NCBI GenBank assembly: GCA_003402735.1
Contig: QQNE01000002.1
Location: 45,879-109,878, forward strand
Source: Verrucomicrobiota bacterium
GTDB taxonomy: Bacteria; Verrucomicrobiota; Verrucomicrobiia; Verrucomicrobiales; DEV007
Direction: 5' to 3'
DNA length: 64,000 nucleotides
Shown: piece after piece, positions 25,612 through 34,836 of the stretch
Layout of the letters: every line of letters starts with the position of its first letter
How positions within the stretch are numbered: position 1 is the first letter of the stretch
The notes under the pieces: generated by a model
Told to the model about the DNA's origin: nothing
The model's database searches: none
Seen by the model: the letters and a program-made list of their open reading frames with translations, nothing else
Translations under genes and position numbers: made by a program

Positions 25612-26034
25612 ATGTCCGAAACCACACTTATCCTTCTCAAGCCCGACTGTGTCGAAAAAGGACATTGCGGCGACGTCATCCAACGTTTCGAAAAGCATCA
25701 GTTCAAGATTCGTGGCGTCAAAATGCTGAAGCTGACCGATGAGCTTCTCAAGGAGCACTATGCGCACATCGCCAGCCGGCCGTTTTTTCCGGAGGTCCAG
25801 GCGTTTATGCAAAAAACACCGGTGATCGCTCTCGCGATCGAGGGGGAAGATGTGGTGGGCCGAGTGCGGGATCTTCTTGGGCCGACCAATTCCCGGGACG
25901 CAGAGCCCGGCACCATTCGCGGCGATTTTGGCGTCGACATGATGATCAACGTGGTGCACGCCTCCGATTCGGTGGAGAATGCCGAGATCGAGCTGAAGCG
26001 ATTTTTCGCCCCGGGCGAATTGTTCTCCTATTGA
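25612..26034 (+). CDS. ndk: Nucleoside diphosphate kinase
   Basis: 140 residues, the standard length. It equilibrates nucleoside di- and triphosphates through a phosphohistidine. Motifs are ETTLILLKPDCVEKG, GTIRGDFG and the active-site NVVHASDS with the nucleophilic His. The start at 25612 gives the family N-terminus MSETTLILLKPD. It is monocistronic by position, with the next gene converging. Confidence 0.95.
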   Translation: MSETTLILLKPDCVEKGHCGDVIQRFEKHQFKIRGVKMLKLTDELLKEHYAHIASRPFFPEVQAFMQKTPVIALAIEGEDVVGRVRDLLGPTNSRDAEPGTIRGDFGVDMMINVVHASDSVENAEIELKRFFAPGELFSY

Positions 26035-26061
26035 GAGCCTCCTGAAGGGCTGACGGCGCCG

Positions 26062-26742
26062 TCAGGCGTGGAGCATGGTTTCGGTCCTCAGCGCGGGAGC
26101 GGATGTCCGGTTGTTGAGGCCGTTGTTTTTCGTTTTCCGGGCGTGTCGGTAGGCGGCACAAAACCCCGGGGCGCTGAGGAGGAATCCCCGCACCAGCGGA
26201 TCCATGACGTCCCGAAGGAAAACGTGCAGTTCTTCGGCGGCGGAACGGAGCGAGTGGAACGCTTCCGGACATCTCTCCAAGGTTTCCTCGAACCGGAGCG
26301 TTTCCTGGTGCAGACGTTCCAGGGCGATTTCGGTCAGTCCGTAATGACCTGCGCCCTGGCCGAGCGTGCAACGACCGATGGCCGCGATGGCTCGTGCATG
26401 ATCCCCCAGACCGGCTCCCATGGCGCGGAGTTCCTGGGGAGTGCTGGAGAATTGGCCTCGGAGTGATTCGTCTCCGATGATCGCGGCCCAACCTGCGAGC
26501 GGTCCAGAAACGGCACAGACCGTCTGAATCAGGGTTTCGCGAATCTCGCGCAGATTCGTGGGCAGATCTGGCGAGCCGTCGAGGCAACGTTCCGCCTGAG
26601 TCTCGGCTTCGGTGGCCAGGCGGCGAAAGATCTCGACTTGTTCGGTGAAGCCTGGCACGCCCCGGTAAATTGTCTCATACCGCCGCAAACAATCCGTGAG
26701 CTGTGAGATGGTATGCAAGACGAGTTGATGGCGGCGATGCAT
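26062..26742 (-). CDS. Helical protein of unknown function
   Basis: 226 residues, predicted almost wholly helical, no signal peptide or membrane segment. Features include HRRHQLVLHTISQLTDCLRRY at the start, several Cys and His residues (RCTLGQGAGHYGL), and a basic C-terminus (AYRHARKTKNN). I do not recognise the family. It lies between ndk and fumarase and has a promoter-like sequence directly before the start codon. Confidence 0.5.
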   Translation of the reverse strand: MHRRHQLVLHTISQLTDCLRRYETIYRGVPGFTEQVEIFRRLATEAETQAERCLDGSPDLPTNLREIRETLIQTVCAVSGPLAGWAAIIGDESLRGQFSSTPQELRAMGAGLGDHARAIAAIGRCTLGQGAGHYGLTEIALERLHQETLRFEETLERCPEAFHSLRSAAEELHVFLRDVMDPLVRGFLLSAPGFCAAYRHARKTKNNGLNNRTSAPALRTETMLHA

Positions 26743-26750
26743 AGACTTTG

Positions 26751-26780
26751 TTAATAATCAAGCCATCTGAGCATATCAAC
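26751..26780 (-). promoter_or_regulatory. Promoter-like sequence directly before the helical protein gene
   Basis: On the minus strand TTGATA (26780-26775), an 18-base spacer and TATTAA (26756-26751). The ATG begins only 8 bases after the -10 element, so a transcript starting at normal distance would have almost no leader. Confidence 0.4.
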
Positions 26781-26819
26781 GGGTCGGCAAACTCTCAAGT
26801 GAAGAAATGATTCTGCGGT

Positions 26820-26847
26820 TGCCCGGACCTGGTCCGGTCCGGGCAAA
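26820..26847 (-). terminator. Perfect 11-bp hairpin after the fumarase gene
   Basis: TTGCCCGGACC (26820-26830) is the exact reverse complement of GGTCCGGGCAA (26837-26847), with a six-base loop. It starts 10 bases past the fumarase stop. No U-tract follows in that direction, so it may be a 3'-end stabilising stem or a factor-assisted terminator rather than a classical intrinsic one. Confidence 0.55.
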
Positions 26848-26857
26848 AGAAGTCGGT

Positions 26858-28486
26858 TCAGCCGTGAATCGGGCATTGATTCACGAGCCGGAAGAAATCG
26901 TTCCCTTTGTCATCCACCAGGATGAAGGCTGGGAAGTTTTCTACATCGATTTTCCAGACGGCTTCCATGCCGAGTTCCGGCATGTCGAGAACCTCGACTT
27001 TGCGAATGTGATTCTGGGCGAGGATGGCTGCGGGACCGCCGATGGAGCCCAGGTAGAAGCCGCCATGTTTTTTGCAGGCGTTGGTCACGGCTTCGCTTCG
27101 GTTGCCTTTAGCGATCATGACGAGGGAGGCTCCGTGGGATTGAAAGAGATCGACGTAGGGATCCATGCGGCCTGCCGTGGTGGGTCCGAAGGAACCGCTG
27201 GGCATTCCGTCAGGTTTTTTGGCGGGGCCGGCGTAGTAGATGGGATACCGCTTGAAATAGTCTGGCAGATCCTCGCCCCGTTCGATGCGTTCCCGCAGTT
27301 TGGCATGGGCGATGTCCCGGGCCACGACGATGGTTCCGGAGAGTTCCAAAGCGGTGGTTACGGGATACTTGGTGAGGGTGGCCCGGACGGCTTCCATGCC
27401 GGCGTTGAGGTCGACTTTCACGCCGTGAAACTGGTGATCTTTCCAGCGCTCGGGAATGTATTGGCCTGGATTGGTCTCCAGTTGTTCCAGAAAAATTCCA
27501 TCCCGGGTGATTTTGGCGCGAGCCTGGCGATCCGCGGAACAACTGACGCCGACGCCAACCGGACAGCTGGCTCCGTGGCGTGGCAGGCGGATGACCCTGA
27601 CATCCAGGGCGAAATGTTTGCCGCCGAACTGGGCGCCGATCCCAATTTTTTGGGCGATCCCGAGGAGTTCGGTCTCCATTTCCAGATCCCGGAAGGCTTG
27701 ACCGGTGGCGTTGCCCTTGGTGGGGAGGCTGTCGAGGACACGAGTCGAGGCCAGTTTCACGGTCTTCATGGTCATCTCCGCGCTGGTGCCGCCGACCACA
27801 AAGACAAGGTGGTAGGGCGGACAGGCGGAGGTTCCGAGAGAGCGCATTTTTTCCTCCGCCCATTTCAGGAAACGATCGCGTGTCAGGAGCGATTTGGTTT
27901 CTTGAAAGAGCAGGGATTTGTTGGCGGAGCCGCCTCCCTTGGTGATGAAGAGAAACTCATAGGTGTCGCCATCGGCCGCATGGATATCGATTTGAGCGGG
28001 GAGATTGTCCTTGGTGTTGACCTCATCAAAGAGGGTGAGCGGCGCGAGTTGAGAATAGCGGAGGTTCTCTTCCTGATAGGTTTTCCAGACGCCGGCTGCG
28101 AGCGCGTCCTCATCGCCTCCACCGGTCCAGACACAATCTCCTTTTTCTCCAATCACGATCGCCGTGCCGGTATCTTGACAGGTTGGCAGAATGCCCCGGG
28201 CTCCGATCTCCGCGTTTCGCAGCAGAGTGAGGGCCACCATCCGATCATTGTCGGAGGATTCCGGGTCATCGAGAATGGCCGCCACCTGCTTGAGATGCGA
28301 TGGCCGGAGCATGAAGGAGATGTCCCGAATGGCCTCGTTTGCTAGAAGAGTCAGGGCGGCTGGATCCACCTTGAGAATCTCGCGTCCCTCAAACTGGGTC
28401 ACGGAAACGTGGTCGCGCGAGATCAACCGATAGTTCGTGGTGTCTGCGCCGAGCGGGAACGGGGGTTGGTATTGGAAGGAACTCAC
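26858..28486 (-). CDS. Class I (iron-sulfur) fumarate hydratase
   Basis: 542 residues, the FumA/FumB length. It interconverts fumarate and malate in the TCA cycle using an oxygen-sensitive [4Fe-4S] cluster. The likely cluster Cys lie in [17 protein letters not shown] and [12 protein letters not shown]; the C-terminal domain has [13 protein letters not shown] and [10 protein letters not shown]. The length and order match a fused N+C form rather than the split alpha/beta type. It diverges from the desaturase gene and ends in a perfect hairpin. Confidence 0.95.
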   Translation of the reverse strand: MSSFQYQPPFPLGADTTNYRLISRDHVSVTQFEGREILKVDPAALTLLANEAIRDISFMLRPSHLKQVAAILDDPESSDNDRMVALTLLRNAEIGARGILPTCQDTGTAIVIGEKGDCVWTGGGDEDALAAGVWKTYQEENLRYSQLAPLTLFDEVNTKDNLPAQIDIHAADGDTYEFLFITKGGGSANKSLLFQETKSLLTRDRFLKWAEEKMRSLGTSACPPYHLVFVVGGTSAEMTMKTVKLASTRVLDSLPTKGNATGQAFRDLEMETELLGIAQKIGIGAQFGGKHFALDVRVIRLPRHGASCPVGVGVSCSADRQARAKITRDGIFLEQLETNPGQYIPERWKDHQFHGVKVDLNAGMEAVRATLTKYPVTTALELSGTIVVARDIAHAKLRERIERGEDLPDYFKRYPIYYAGPAKKPDGMPSGSFGPTTAGRMDPYVDLFQSHGASLVMIAKGNRSEAVTNACKKHGGFYLGSIGGPAAILAQNHIRKVEVLDMPELGMEAVWKIDVENFPAFILVDDKGNDFFRLVNQCPIHG

Positions 28487-28709
28487 TGGAGGAGTCTTCC
28501 CTGATTCCGGGCAAGTCTCAAGTTTGGAGTGGTTGTGAGCGCAGGCTTCCGGTCGGGTCCCTGCGCGGTTGCGTCCTGGGGAAAGATCTCGCGAATTTTC
28601 CCGTAAATCATTCTGGAACAGATTGCTGCTTGCGTGCGCCCTGTTTTGTCAAAGGATGGAGGAGGATCATCCGGCTTCATTGTTGGGCCGTAAACCCTCC
28701 GCGCACCCG

Positions 28710-29981
28710 ATGAAGACGTCTGGAATCCTTCTTGATACCGCAAGTTTGCGGAAATTCACCACCCTGATTCCGGGCCGCAACTTGGCACACGTCGGGGTGG
28801 ACTATCTTTGCGTGTTGATTCTGCACGCTGGCGCCATTGCGGTTTTTGAAAACGGGCGCGACTGGGGTTGGCCGATTTGGAGTTTGTTCCCGGTGGCGCT
28901 GGGGACGATCTTGTTGACTGGCTGCATCATTCATCGGATCGCGCTGCTCGGCCACGAGAGTTCGCATTATTTGCTGATGCGCAACCGCAAATGGAATGAG
29001 ATTGCGGCGGATCTATTCTGCTTCTTTCCGCTCTGGGGATCGTTGGTCAATTACCGCCGCAAGCACACGGGGCATCATCTGCATCCGAATCAGCCGGGCA
29101 AGGACCCCAATCTAGGGACAGCGGCCGCGGAACAGCTCTTCGCCAGCTTTCCGATGTCGCGTCCATCGGCGATCTACAAATATTACGCCTTGTTTGTGTG
29201 GCCGCCGTTCGTTCTGCGGAATCTGATTCAGATGGGAAAAGTGCTCGGCATGGGAACTTCCGAGGCGCGGGATCGGGGCGAAGAAACGGTTCGCGACGCC
29301 CCGCGCGGGCTCCGTCTGGGGCCGGGGCCGGTCGGCCTGTTGTATTTGTTGACCTTGTTCGTGGCGCTCACCTGGGTGAGGCTTTTGGGAAATTCCGTGC
29401 TGATGGTGGCCGTGCCGCTGGGCCTGCATGCTTTGGCCGCCGGTGTCTGGGCTCTGTTGCCAAAGGCGTGGTTTGAGCGTCAGAAAGGGACATTGGGTTA
29501 CAGCAAGAAAGCAGCGGGGTTGATCCGGCTTTCCATCTATGCTGCCATCATGATCACGGCAACCTGGGCTCGTGTTTTCCTCGGGCTGCAACTTGGTTTT
29601 TACTATCTTCTCTTTTGGCTGGTGCCCCTGCTCTATGTGTTTCCCTATCTCATGCTCTTGCGGGAGCTCTATCAGCACGCGAACCTCGGGACGGGAAACC
29701 TCGACAACTCGCGGGTCATCCACGCGGATTTCTTCACCCGTTGGGCGCTGCTCGCGTATGGAAACGATTTTCATCTGATCCATCACATGTATCCGAACAT
29801 TCCCCACTATCATCTCCGCGCCGCGCACGCGCTTCTGGTGGAGCGATCGGAGGACTATCGAAGCCAGCTTCAAGAGGTTCACGGCACGGTGCACCGGCGG
29901 AGGCCGGACCAAACCACCCTGGCGGAATCCTGGGCCGCGGAGGTGAGCGGAAATGGACACATCCGGTTGCCTGGGGCGTGA
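28710..29981 (+). CDS. Membrane fatty acid desaturase
   Basis: 423 residues from ATG 28710; an in-frame ATG at 28656 would add 18 residues. Three His boxes that bind the di-iron centre are present: HESSH (82-86), HTGHH (119-123) and HLIHH (355-359). Hydrophobic segments between them form the four-helix membrane bundle. The enzyme inserts a double bond into acyl lipids or related hydrophobic substrates (carotenoid hydroxylase-like relatives exist). It needs an electron donor not encoded here. A zinc-ribbon gene follows after 18 bases. Confidence 0.88.
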   Translation: MKTSGILLDTASLRKFTTLIPGRNLAHVGVDYLCVLILHAGAIAVFENGRDWGWPIWSLFPVALGTILLTGCIIHRIALLGHESSHYLLMRNRKWNEIAADLFCFFPLWGSLVNYRRKHTGHHLHPNQPGKDPNLGTAAAEQLFASFPMSRPSAIYKYYALFVWPPFVLRNLIQMGKVLGMGTSEARDRGEETVRDAPRGLRLGPGPVGLLYLLTLFVALTWVRLLGNSVLMVAVPLGLHALAAGVWALLPKAWFERQKGTLGYSKKAAGLIRLSIYAAIMITATWARVFLGLQLGFYYLLFWLVPLLYVFPYLMLLRELYQHANLGTGNLDNSRVIHADFFTRWALLAYGNDFHLIHHMYPNIPHYHLRAAHALLVERSEDYRSQLQEVHGTVHRRRPDQTTLAESWAAEVSGNGHIRLPGA

Positions 29982-29999
29982 TTTGTCGCATAGTGAGGC

Positions 30000-30254
30000 A
30001 TGGACCGGAGAGTGGAGATCTTTTGCCCCAAGTGCCAATGGGAACCGCGTCAGGAGGACCGCTGGATCTGTCTCCCCGGCTGCCACTGCGTGTGGAACAC
30101 CTTTGACACCTGGGGCGTCTGCCCCGATTGCGGCAAAAAGTTCGATTGGACGCAGTGTTTGGAATGTCAGGAACGGTCTCCGCACGGAGAGTGGTATCAC
30201 CACTTTGGCCGTGATCCCGTGGAGGAAAAAAAGCGAGAGGTTCGGACCGCGTAA
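30000..30254 (+). CDS. Small zinc-ribbon protein
   Basis: 84 residues rich in Cys: CPKC, CLPGCHC, CPDC and CLEC pairs give at least one double zinc ribbon. No catalytic domain is visible. A GTGAGG ribosome site precedes the ATG. It sits between the desaturase and hypF. It lacks the N-terminal Met-His nickel site of HypA, so I do not call it hypA. Such proteins are common in planctomycetes and verrucomicrobia and have no assigned role. Confidence 0.65.
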   Translation: MDRRVEIFCPKCQWEPRQEDRWICLPGCHCVWNTFDTWGVCPDCGKKFDWTQCLECQERSPHGEWYHHFGRDPVEEKKREVRTA

Positions 30255-30305
30255 CTTGCATCTTGGGCGGAGCGTGAGACCCAGGGAAGCTGTGAGGATG
30301 TTCCC

Positions 30306-32528
30306 GTGAAACGACGGGTCACCATCACCGTTCGCGGTGCGGTCCAGGGGGTCGGGTTTCGTCCGTTTGTGTATCGACTCGCTGTCGCCCTTGGCCTTTG
30401 CGGTGGGGTGCGGAACACGGCGGATGGAGTGTTCATCGAGGCGGAGGGCCCCGAGGAAGTGCTGCAGGATTTTCTGGTCCGGCTCCGGGAGGAAAGGCCT
30501 GGCCCGGCCTGGATTCGCGCTTTGGAGGCTGAGTTTGGGGAGCCCCGGGGATGCCACGGTTTTGAAGTGCGGGGCAGTGAAGCGGATGGCGTGCGAACCG
30601 CGTGGGTGATGCCGGATTTGGCAACCTGTCCGCAATGTGTCCGAGAGCTTTTTGATCCGGGGAATCGCCGGTTCCGGCACCCGTTCATCAGCTGTGCCCA
30701 GTGCGGACCGCGCTTCAGTATGGTCGAGGGGCTGCCGTATGATCGGTCCCGAACCTCGATGCGCGGGTTTCCGATGTGTCTGGAGTGTGCTCGGGAGTAT
30801 GAGGATCCGGCGGACCGGCGGTTTCATGCGCAGACGATCGCGTGTCTCGTTTGTGGACCGCGGCTGCGAGTCTTGGAAGCAACGGGGGAACCGATCGCCC
30901 TGGCGGCGGAAGCGCTGCGCAGTGGGTTGGTGGTGGCACTCAAGGGGATCGGCGGATTTCAATTGCTGGCGGCGGCGCATCTGGACCGTGCGGTGAACCG
31001 CTTGCGGCTGGCCAAACAGCGAGTCGAAAAACCGTTCGCCCTGATGGTGCCGGATCTGGCGGCTGCGGCGCAGTTGGGTGACGTGGGCCGGGTCGAGGCG
31101 GAGCTGCTGGGTTCGAGCGCGGCGCCGATCGTGTTGTTGCGCGCGCGAGCGGGGAGCGAGGTTCGGATCGCTCCCGGAGTGGCACCCGGGCTTTCGCGGA
31201 TCGGGGTGATGCTGCCGTATTCCCCGGTTCATCATCTCTTGCTGGCGGACCTGGGTTTTCCAATCGTGGCGACCAGTGGCAACCGATCTGAGGAGCCGAT
31301 TTGCATTTCGGAAGAGGAGGCCTTGGAGCGATTGGGGAACCTTGCGGATCTGTTTGTGGTGAATGATCGGCCGATTGTGCGTCCGCTGGACGACTCGGTG
31401 GTTCAGGTGGTGGGCGGTCGGGAACAGGTGTTGCGTCGGGGGCGAGGCTATGCGCCTTTGCCGATTGAGTTGGCCGGGTCGGTGTCGGTCCGGGTGCCGG
31501 TGTTGGCGGTGGGTGGGCACCTGAAAAATTCCGTGGCCCTGGCTTTTGCCGGAAACATCCATTTGAGTGGGTATGTGGGGGACTTGGTGACACCGGAGGC
31601 GGGCGCGTTGTTCCGGAAGACCTTGGGGGATCTGGCGGACCTTTACGGAGTCGTGCCGGAACGGATCGCCTGTGACCTGCATCCGGACTATCACTCGACG
31701 CTGGTCGCGGAGGGTTTGGAACGGCCGTTGGTGAGAGTTCCGCATCATCGGGCGCACGTTTTGGCCTGCATGGCGGACCGTGGCTGGTCAGCTCCGGTGT
31801 TGGGTGTGGCGTGGGACGGCACCGGGTTGGGGGAAGACGGCGTGATTTGGGGCGGGGAGTTTCTCCTGGAAGAGGGCGTGGAAGCCCGGAGGGTGGCGCA
31901 TCTGCATCCGTTTCGGTTGCCTGGAGGGGAGGCGGCCATTTTGCATCCCAGCCGCAGCGCGATGAGTGTTCTGTTTGAAGCGATGGGTCGGCAGGGCTTG
32001 GAATGGGGCGAGCGGCGGGGACTGTGGATGGCGGGGGATCCCTGGGCTCGGGTCGTGGAGACCGCCGACTTCTGGCCATGGACCACGAGTGCGGGGCGAT
32101 TGTTCGATGCGGTGGCGGCTCTGATCGGGTTGCGGAGCCGTTCGAGCTATGAGGGGCAAGCGGCCATGGAACTGGAATCCCTGGCTCTCGGGGTGAACAT
32201 GGACGAGATCTACACATTTTCCTTCGATCCGCCGGTGATGGATTGGCGGCCGATGATTCGGGAAATGGTGGGTGAAGTGAGTGATGGCGTGGAGGCGGGC
32301 TTGATTTCTGTCAGGTTTCACAACACTTTGGCTGGAATGATCCGCGATGTCGCCGAGTTCGTGGGATGCCCCTCGGTCGTTTTGACCGGCGGCTGTTTTC
32401 AGAACCGTTTGCTGACGGAATCCAGCGTGGAACAGCTGACAACGGCCGGTTTTCGGACGGCTTGGCATCAGAGAATTCCGCCGAACGATGGCGGTTTGGC
32501 GGTTGGGCAAATCCTTGCCGCCCTGTAG
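30306..32528 (+). CDS. hypF: Carbamoyltransferase HypF, [NiFe]-hydrogenase maturation
   Basis: 740 residues starting at GTG 30306 with GAGG 9-12 bases upstream. Domains run in order: acylphosphatase (VTITVRGAVQGVGFRPFVYRLA), two zinc fingers (CPQCVRELF...CAQC, CLECAREY...CLVC), YrdC-like (VALKGIGGFQLLAAA, KQRVEKPFALM), and the Kae1-like carbamoyltransferase with RVPHHRAHVLACM and GVAWDGTGLGEDG. It makes the cyanide ligands of the NiFe site from carbamoyl phosphate with HypE. Three bases separate it from hypD. Confidence 0.95.
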   Translation: MKRRVTITVRGAVQGVGFRPFVYRLAVALGLCGGVRNTADGVFIEAEGPEEVLQDFLVRLREERPGPAWIRALEAEFGEPRGCHGFEVRGSEADGVRTAWVMPDLATCPQCVRELFDPGNRRFRHPFISCAQCGPRFSMVEGLPYDRSRTSMRGFPMCLECAREYEDPADRRFHAQTIACLVCGPRLRVLEATGEPIALAAEALRSGLVVALKGIGGFQLLAAAHLDRAVNRLRLAKQRVEKPFALMVPDLAAAAQLGDVGRVEAELLGSSAAPIVLLRARAGSEVRIAPGVAPGLSRIGVMLPYSPVHHLLLADLGFPIVATSGNRSEEPICISEEEALERLGNLADLFVVNDRPIVRPLDDSVVQVVGGREQVLRRGRGYAPLPIELAGSVSVRVPVLAVGGHLKNSVALAFAGNIHLSGYVGDLVTPEAGALFRKTLGDLADLYGVVPERIACDLHPDYHSTLVAEGLERPLVRVPHHRAHVLACMADRGWSAPVLGVAWDGTGLGEDGVIWGGEFLLEEGVEARRVAHLHPFRLPGGEAAILHPSRSAMSVLFEAMGRQGLEWGERRGLWMAGDPWARVVETADFWPWTTSAGRLFDAVAALIGLRSRSSYEGQAAMELESLALGVNMDEIYTFSFDPPVMDWRPMIREMVGEVSDGVEAGLISVRFHNTLAGMIRDVAEFVGCPSVVLTGGCFQNRLLTESSVEQLTTAGFRTAWHQRIPPNDGGLAVGQILAAL

Positions 32529-32531
32529 GGA

Positions 32532-33635
32532 ATGAAATATCTCGACGAATATCGCGACGCCGACCTCAGCCAGAAATTGGTGGATGAGATCCGGCGCATC
32601 GTCACGCGGCCCTGGGTTTTGATGGAAGTTTGTGGCGGGCAGACGCACAGCATTGTCCGCCACGGGATCGATCAACTTTTGCCGACAACGGTGGAACTGG
32701 TGCATGGCCCGGGTTGTCCGGTTTGCGTGACCCCGGTATCCTTGATCGATCGTGCGCACGCGATCGCGCGGCGTCCCGAAGTGATCTTCTGTTCGTTCGG
32801 GGACATGCTTCGGGTTCCCGGCTCGGACTCCGACTTGTTGACCCTGAAATCTCAGGGGGCGTCGATCCGGGTCGTCTATTCGCCACTCGATTGTCTGCGC
32901 ATCGCCCGGGAAAACCCTGCCAAGGAGGTTGTCTTCTTTGCGATCGGGTTTGAAACCACGGCACCGGCCAACGCCATCCTGGCCTGGCAGGCGCGCGAAA
33001 TGGGACTCAAGAATCTCTCACTTCTCGTGGCGCATGTCTTGGTTCCCCCGGCCATGGCGTCGATCCTGGATTCCAAGGACAACCGGGTGCAGGGGTTTCT
33101 CGGTCCGGGTCACGTCTGCACGGTGGTCGGTTATGAGGAGTATGAACTGCTGGCGGCGCGGTATCGGGTGCCGATTGTGATCACCGGATTTGAACCGGTC
33201 GATCTGTTGCAAGGCATCCTGATGGTGTTGCGGCAATTGGAGGAAGGCCGCGCCGCGGTGGAAAATCAATATCCGCGGGTGGTCCGTCGGGAGGGAAACT
33301 GCACGGCCCGGGAATGGATCGAGCGCGTGTTTGAAGGGTGCGACCGGGAGTGGCGGGGTGCCGGACGGATTTCTGCGAGCGGTTACCGCTTGCGTTCCGA
33401 ATTTCAGGCTCACGATGCGGAGAGGCGGTTTGATCTCACGGGGATTGTTTCTGCCGGACCGGGAATTTGTCTCAGTGGACAAATTCTTCAGGGAGCCAAA
33501 AAGCCGCACGACTGTCCTGCGTTTGGGACGAAGTGCACTCCGGAACATCCGCTGGGGCCGACCATGGTTTCTTCGGAGGGAGCTTGCGCGGCTTATTATG
33601 TTTGTGGCCGTCACCGAGATTCGCAACGCGCATGA
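32532..33635 (+). CDS. hypD: Hydrogenase maturation protein HypD
   Basis: 367 residues. HypD scaffolds the Fe(CN)2CO group with HypC through a [4Fe-4S] cluster. Typical stretches are [56 protein letters not shown] and the cluster Cys in [19 protein letters not shown]. The start follows hypF by three bases and the stop overlaps the hypE start (ATGA), so hypF-hypD-hypE is one translationally linked unit. The usual hypC between F and D is absent. Confidence 0.96.
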   Translation: MKYLDEYRDADLSQKLVDEIRRIVTRPWVLMEVCGGQTHSIVRHGIDQLLPTTVELVHGPGCPVCVTPVSLIDRAHAIARRPEVIFCSFGDMLRVPGSDSDLLTLKSQGASIRVVYSPLDCLRIARENPAKEVVFFAIGFETTAPANAILAWQAREMGLKNLSLLVAHVLVPPAMASILDSKDNRVQGFLGPGHVCTVVGYEEYELLAARYRVPIVITGFEPVDLLQGILMVLRQLEEGRAAVENQYPRVVRREGNCTAREWIERVFEGCDREWRGAGRISASGYRLRSEFQAHDAERRFDLTGIVSAGPGICLSGQILQGAKKPHDCPAFGTKCTPEHPLGPTMVSSEGACAAYYVCGRHRDSQRA

Positions 33636-34666
33636 GTTCCTGCCCGCTTCCCTTTGACGGCCCGTCGGTCATCGTACTTGGCCATGGCAGTGGCGGACGG
33701 CTCTCGCAACGCCTCCTGGAGCAGATCATCTTGCCCGGGTTCCGCAACGAATGGCTGGACGCCTTGCATGACGGGGCCATCTTGCCGCCAGTTCAGGGCC
33801 AACTCGCTTTCAGCGCGGATGGTTACGTGGTGCGTCCGCTCTTCTTCCCGGGCGGAGACATCGGCCAACTGGCGGTGCACGGAACCGTCAATGATTTGGC
33901 CATGTGCGGCGCGCGACCGCTCTATCTTTCCGTGGGGTTCATTCTGGAGGAGGGCTTGCCGGTGGAAACCCTGGTGCGCGTCGTCAGCTCCATGAAAGAG
34001 GCGGCGGAACGCGCCGGGGTTCGCATTGTTTGCGGGGACACCAAGGTGGTGGAGCGGGGCAAGGGGGACCAGATGTTCATCCACACCTCCGGAGTCGGGG
34101 TGGTTCGCGAGCAGGTCAAAATCGACGCACGACGGGTGGTTCCCGGGGACAAAGTTTTGCTGAGCGGTCCCATTGCCGCTCACGGGATCGCGATTCTTTG
34201 CGTGCGGGACGGATTGGAATTCGTTCCGCCGATCCAGAGTGACACGGCCCCTTTGAACGGGTTGGTCGATGCCCTGTTGGATGCGGTGCCGGACGTGCGG
34301 GTGATGCGAGATCCGACCCGTGGAGGTGTCGTCAGCGCTCTGACGGAAATCGCCGTTCGTGCAGGTGTGGAGATTTGTGTGTGGGAGGAATCGATTCCGG
34401 TGGACGGTGCGGTGGCTGGGGCCTGCGAATTGTTGGGCCTTGATCCCCTGCACGTGGCCAACGAGGGAAAATTTCTGGCGATCGTGGCGGCGGAGGATGT
34501 TGAGAGGGGCTTGACGGCATTGTGGGCGCATCCATTGGGGCGGGAGGCGACCGTCGTCGGGGAAGTCACGGGGGAACACCGGGGACTTCTGACGTTGCGG
34601 ACCCGGATGGGAGGGAGGCGGATGCTCGACCTGCTTGCCGGGGAGCAGCTCCCGCGGATCTGTTGA
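33632..34666 (+). CDS. hypE: Hydrogenase maturation protein HypE
   Basis: 344 residues. PurM-like ATP-dependent dehydratase that turns the carbamoyl thioester from HypF into a thiocyanate. Seen here: [67 protein letters not shown], and the essential C-terminal PRIC with the acceptor Cys as the last residue. It is coupled to hypD. A tRNA gene on the other strand lies directly downstream. Confidence 0.96.
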   Translation: MSSCPLPFDGPSVIVLGHGSGGRLSQRLLEQIILPGFRNEWLDALHDGAILPPVQGQLAFSADGYVVRPLFFPGGDIGQLAVHGTVNDLAMCGARPLYLSVGFILEEGLPVETLVRVVSSMKEAAERAGVRIVCGDTKVVERGKGDQMFIHTSGVGVVREQVKIDARRVVPGDKVLLSGPIAAHGIAILCVRDGLEFVPPIQSDTAPLNGLVDALLDAVPDVRVMRDPTRGGVVSALTEIAVRAGVEICVWEESIPVDGAVAGACELLGLDPLHVANEGKFLAIVAAEDVERGLTALWAHPLGREATVVGEVTGEHRGLLTLRTRMGGRRMLDLLAGEQLPRIC

Positions 34667-34684
34667 GCCGGTCTGGGAGGGGAA

Positions 34685-34757
34685 TGGAGCATAGCGGGTT
34701 CGAACCGCTGACCTCTTCAATGCCATTGAAGCGCTCTACCAACTGAGCTAATGCCCC
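34685..34757 (-). tRNA. tRNA-Ala (anticodon GGC)
   Basis: Read on the minus strand, the 7-bp acceptor GGGGCAT pairs with ATGCTCC (one G-U), the D arm is GCTC-AGTTGGTA-GAGC, the anticodon arm is CTTCA-ATGGCAT-TGAAG with GGC at 34-36, and the T arm contains GGTTCGAACC. The discriminator base is A. CCA is not encoded. A promoter with 17-base spacing lies upstream. Confidence 0.96.
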
Positions 34758-34788
34758 GGGAAAAGACCGTCTGGGCGACGGGACGGTG

Positions 34789-34817
34789 ATCCTACGCGCC
34801 GGGGCCGCGGGATTCAA
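34789..34817 (-). promoter_or_regulatory. Promoter of tRNA-Ala
   Basis: On the minus strand TTGAAT (34817-34812), a 17-base spacer and TAGGAT (34794-34789), placing the start roughly 25 bases before the mature tRNA 5' end. It lies in the gap after the M28 peptidase gene. Confidence 0.55.
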
Positions 34818-34836
34818 CCAGTTTTTGCAGGCCGCT

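Noticed and set aside
26807..28345. 512-codon open frame on the plus strand
   Set aside because: Antisense to class I fumarase with complete motifs; high GC third positions open the reverse frame.
30000..30254. The zinc-ribbon protein as HypA
   Set aside because: HypA begins Met-His-Glu and has nickel-binding N-terminal residues; this protein starts MDRRVEIFC and is shorter.
29112..31757. 881-codon open frame on the minus strand
   Set aside because: Crosses desaturase, zinc ribbon and hypF in reverse; composition (Arg, His, Gln, Pro) is typical of antisense frames.
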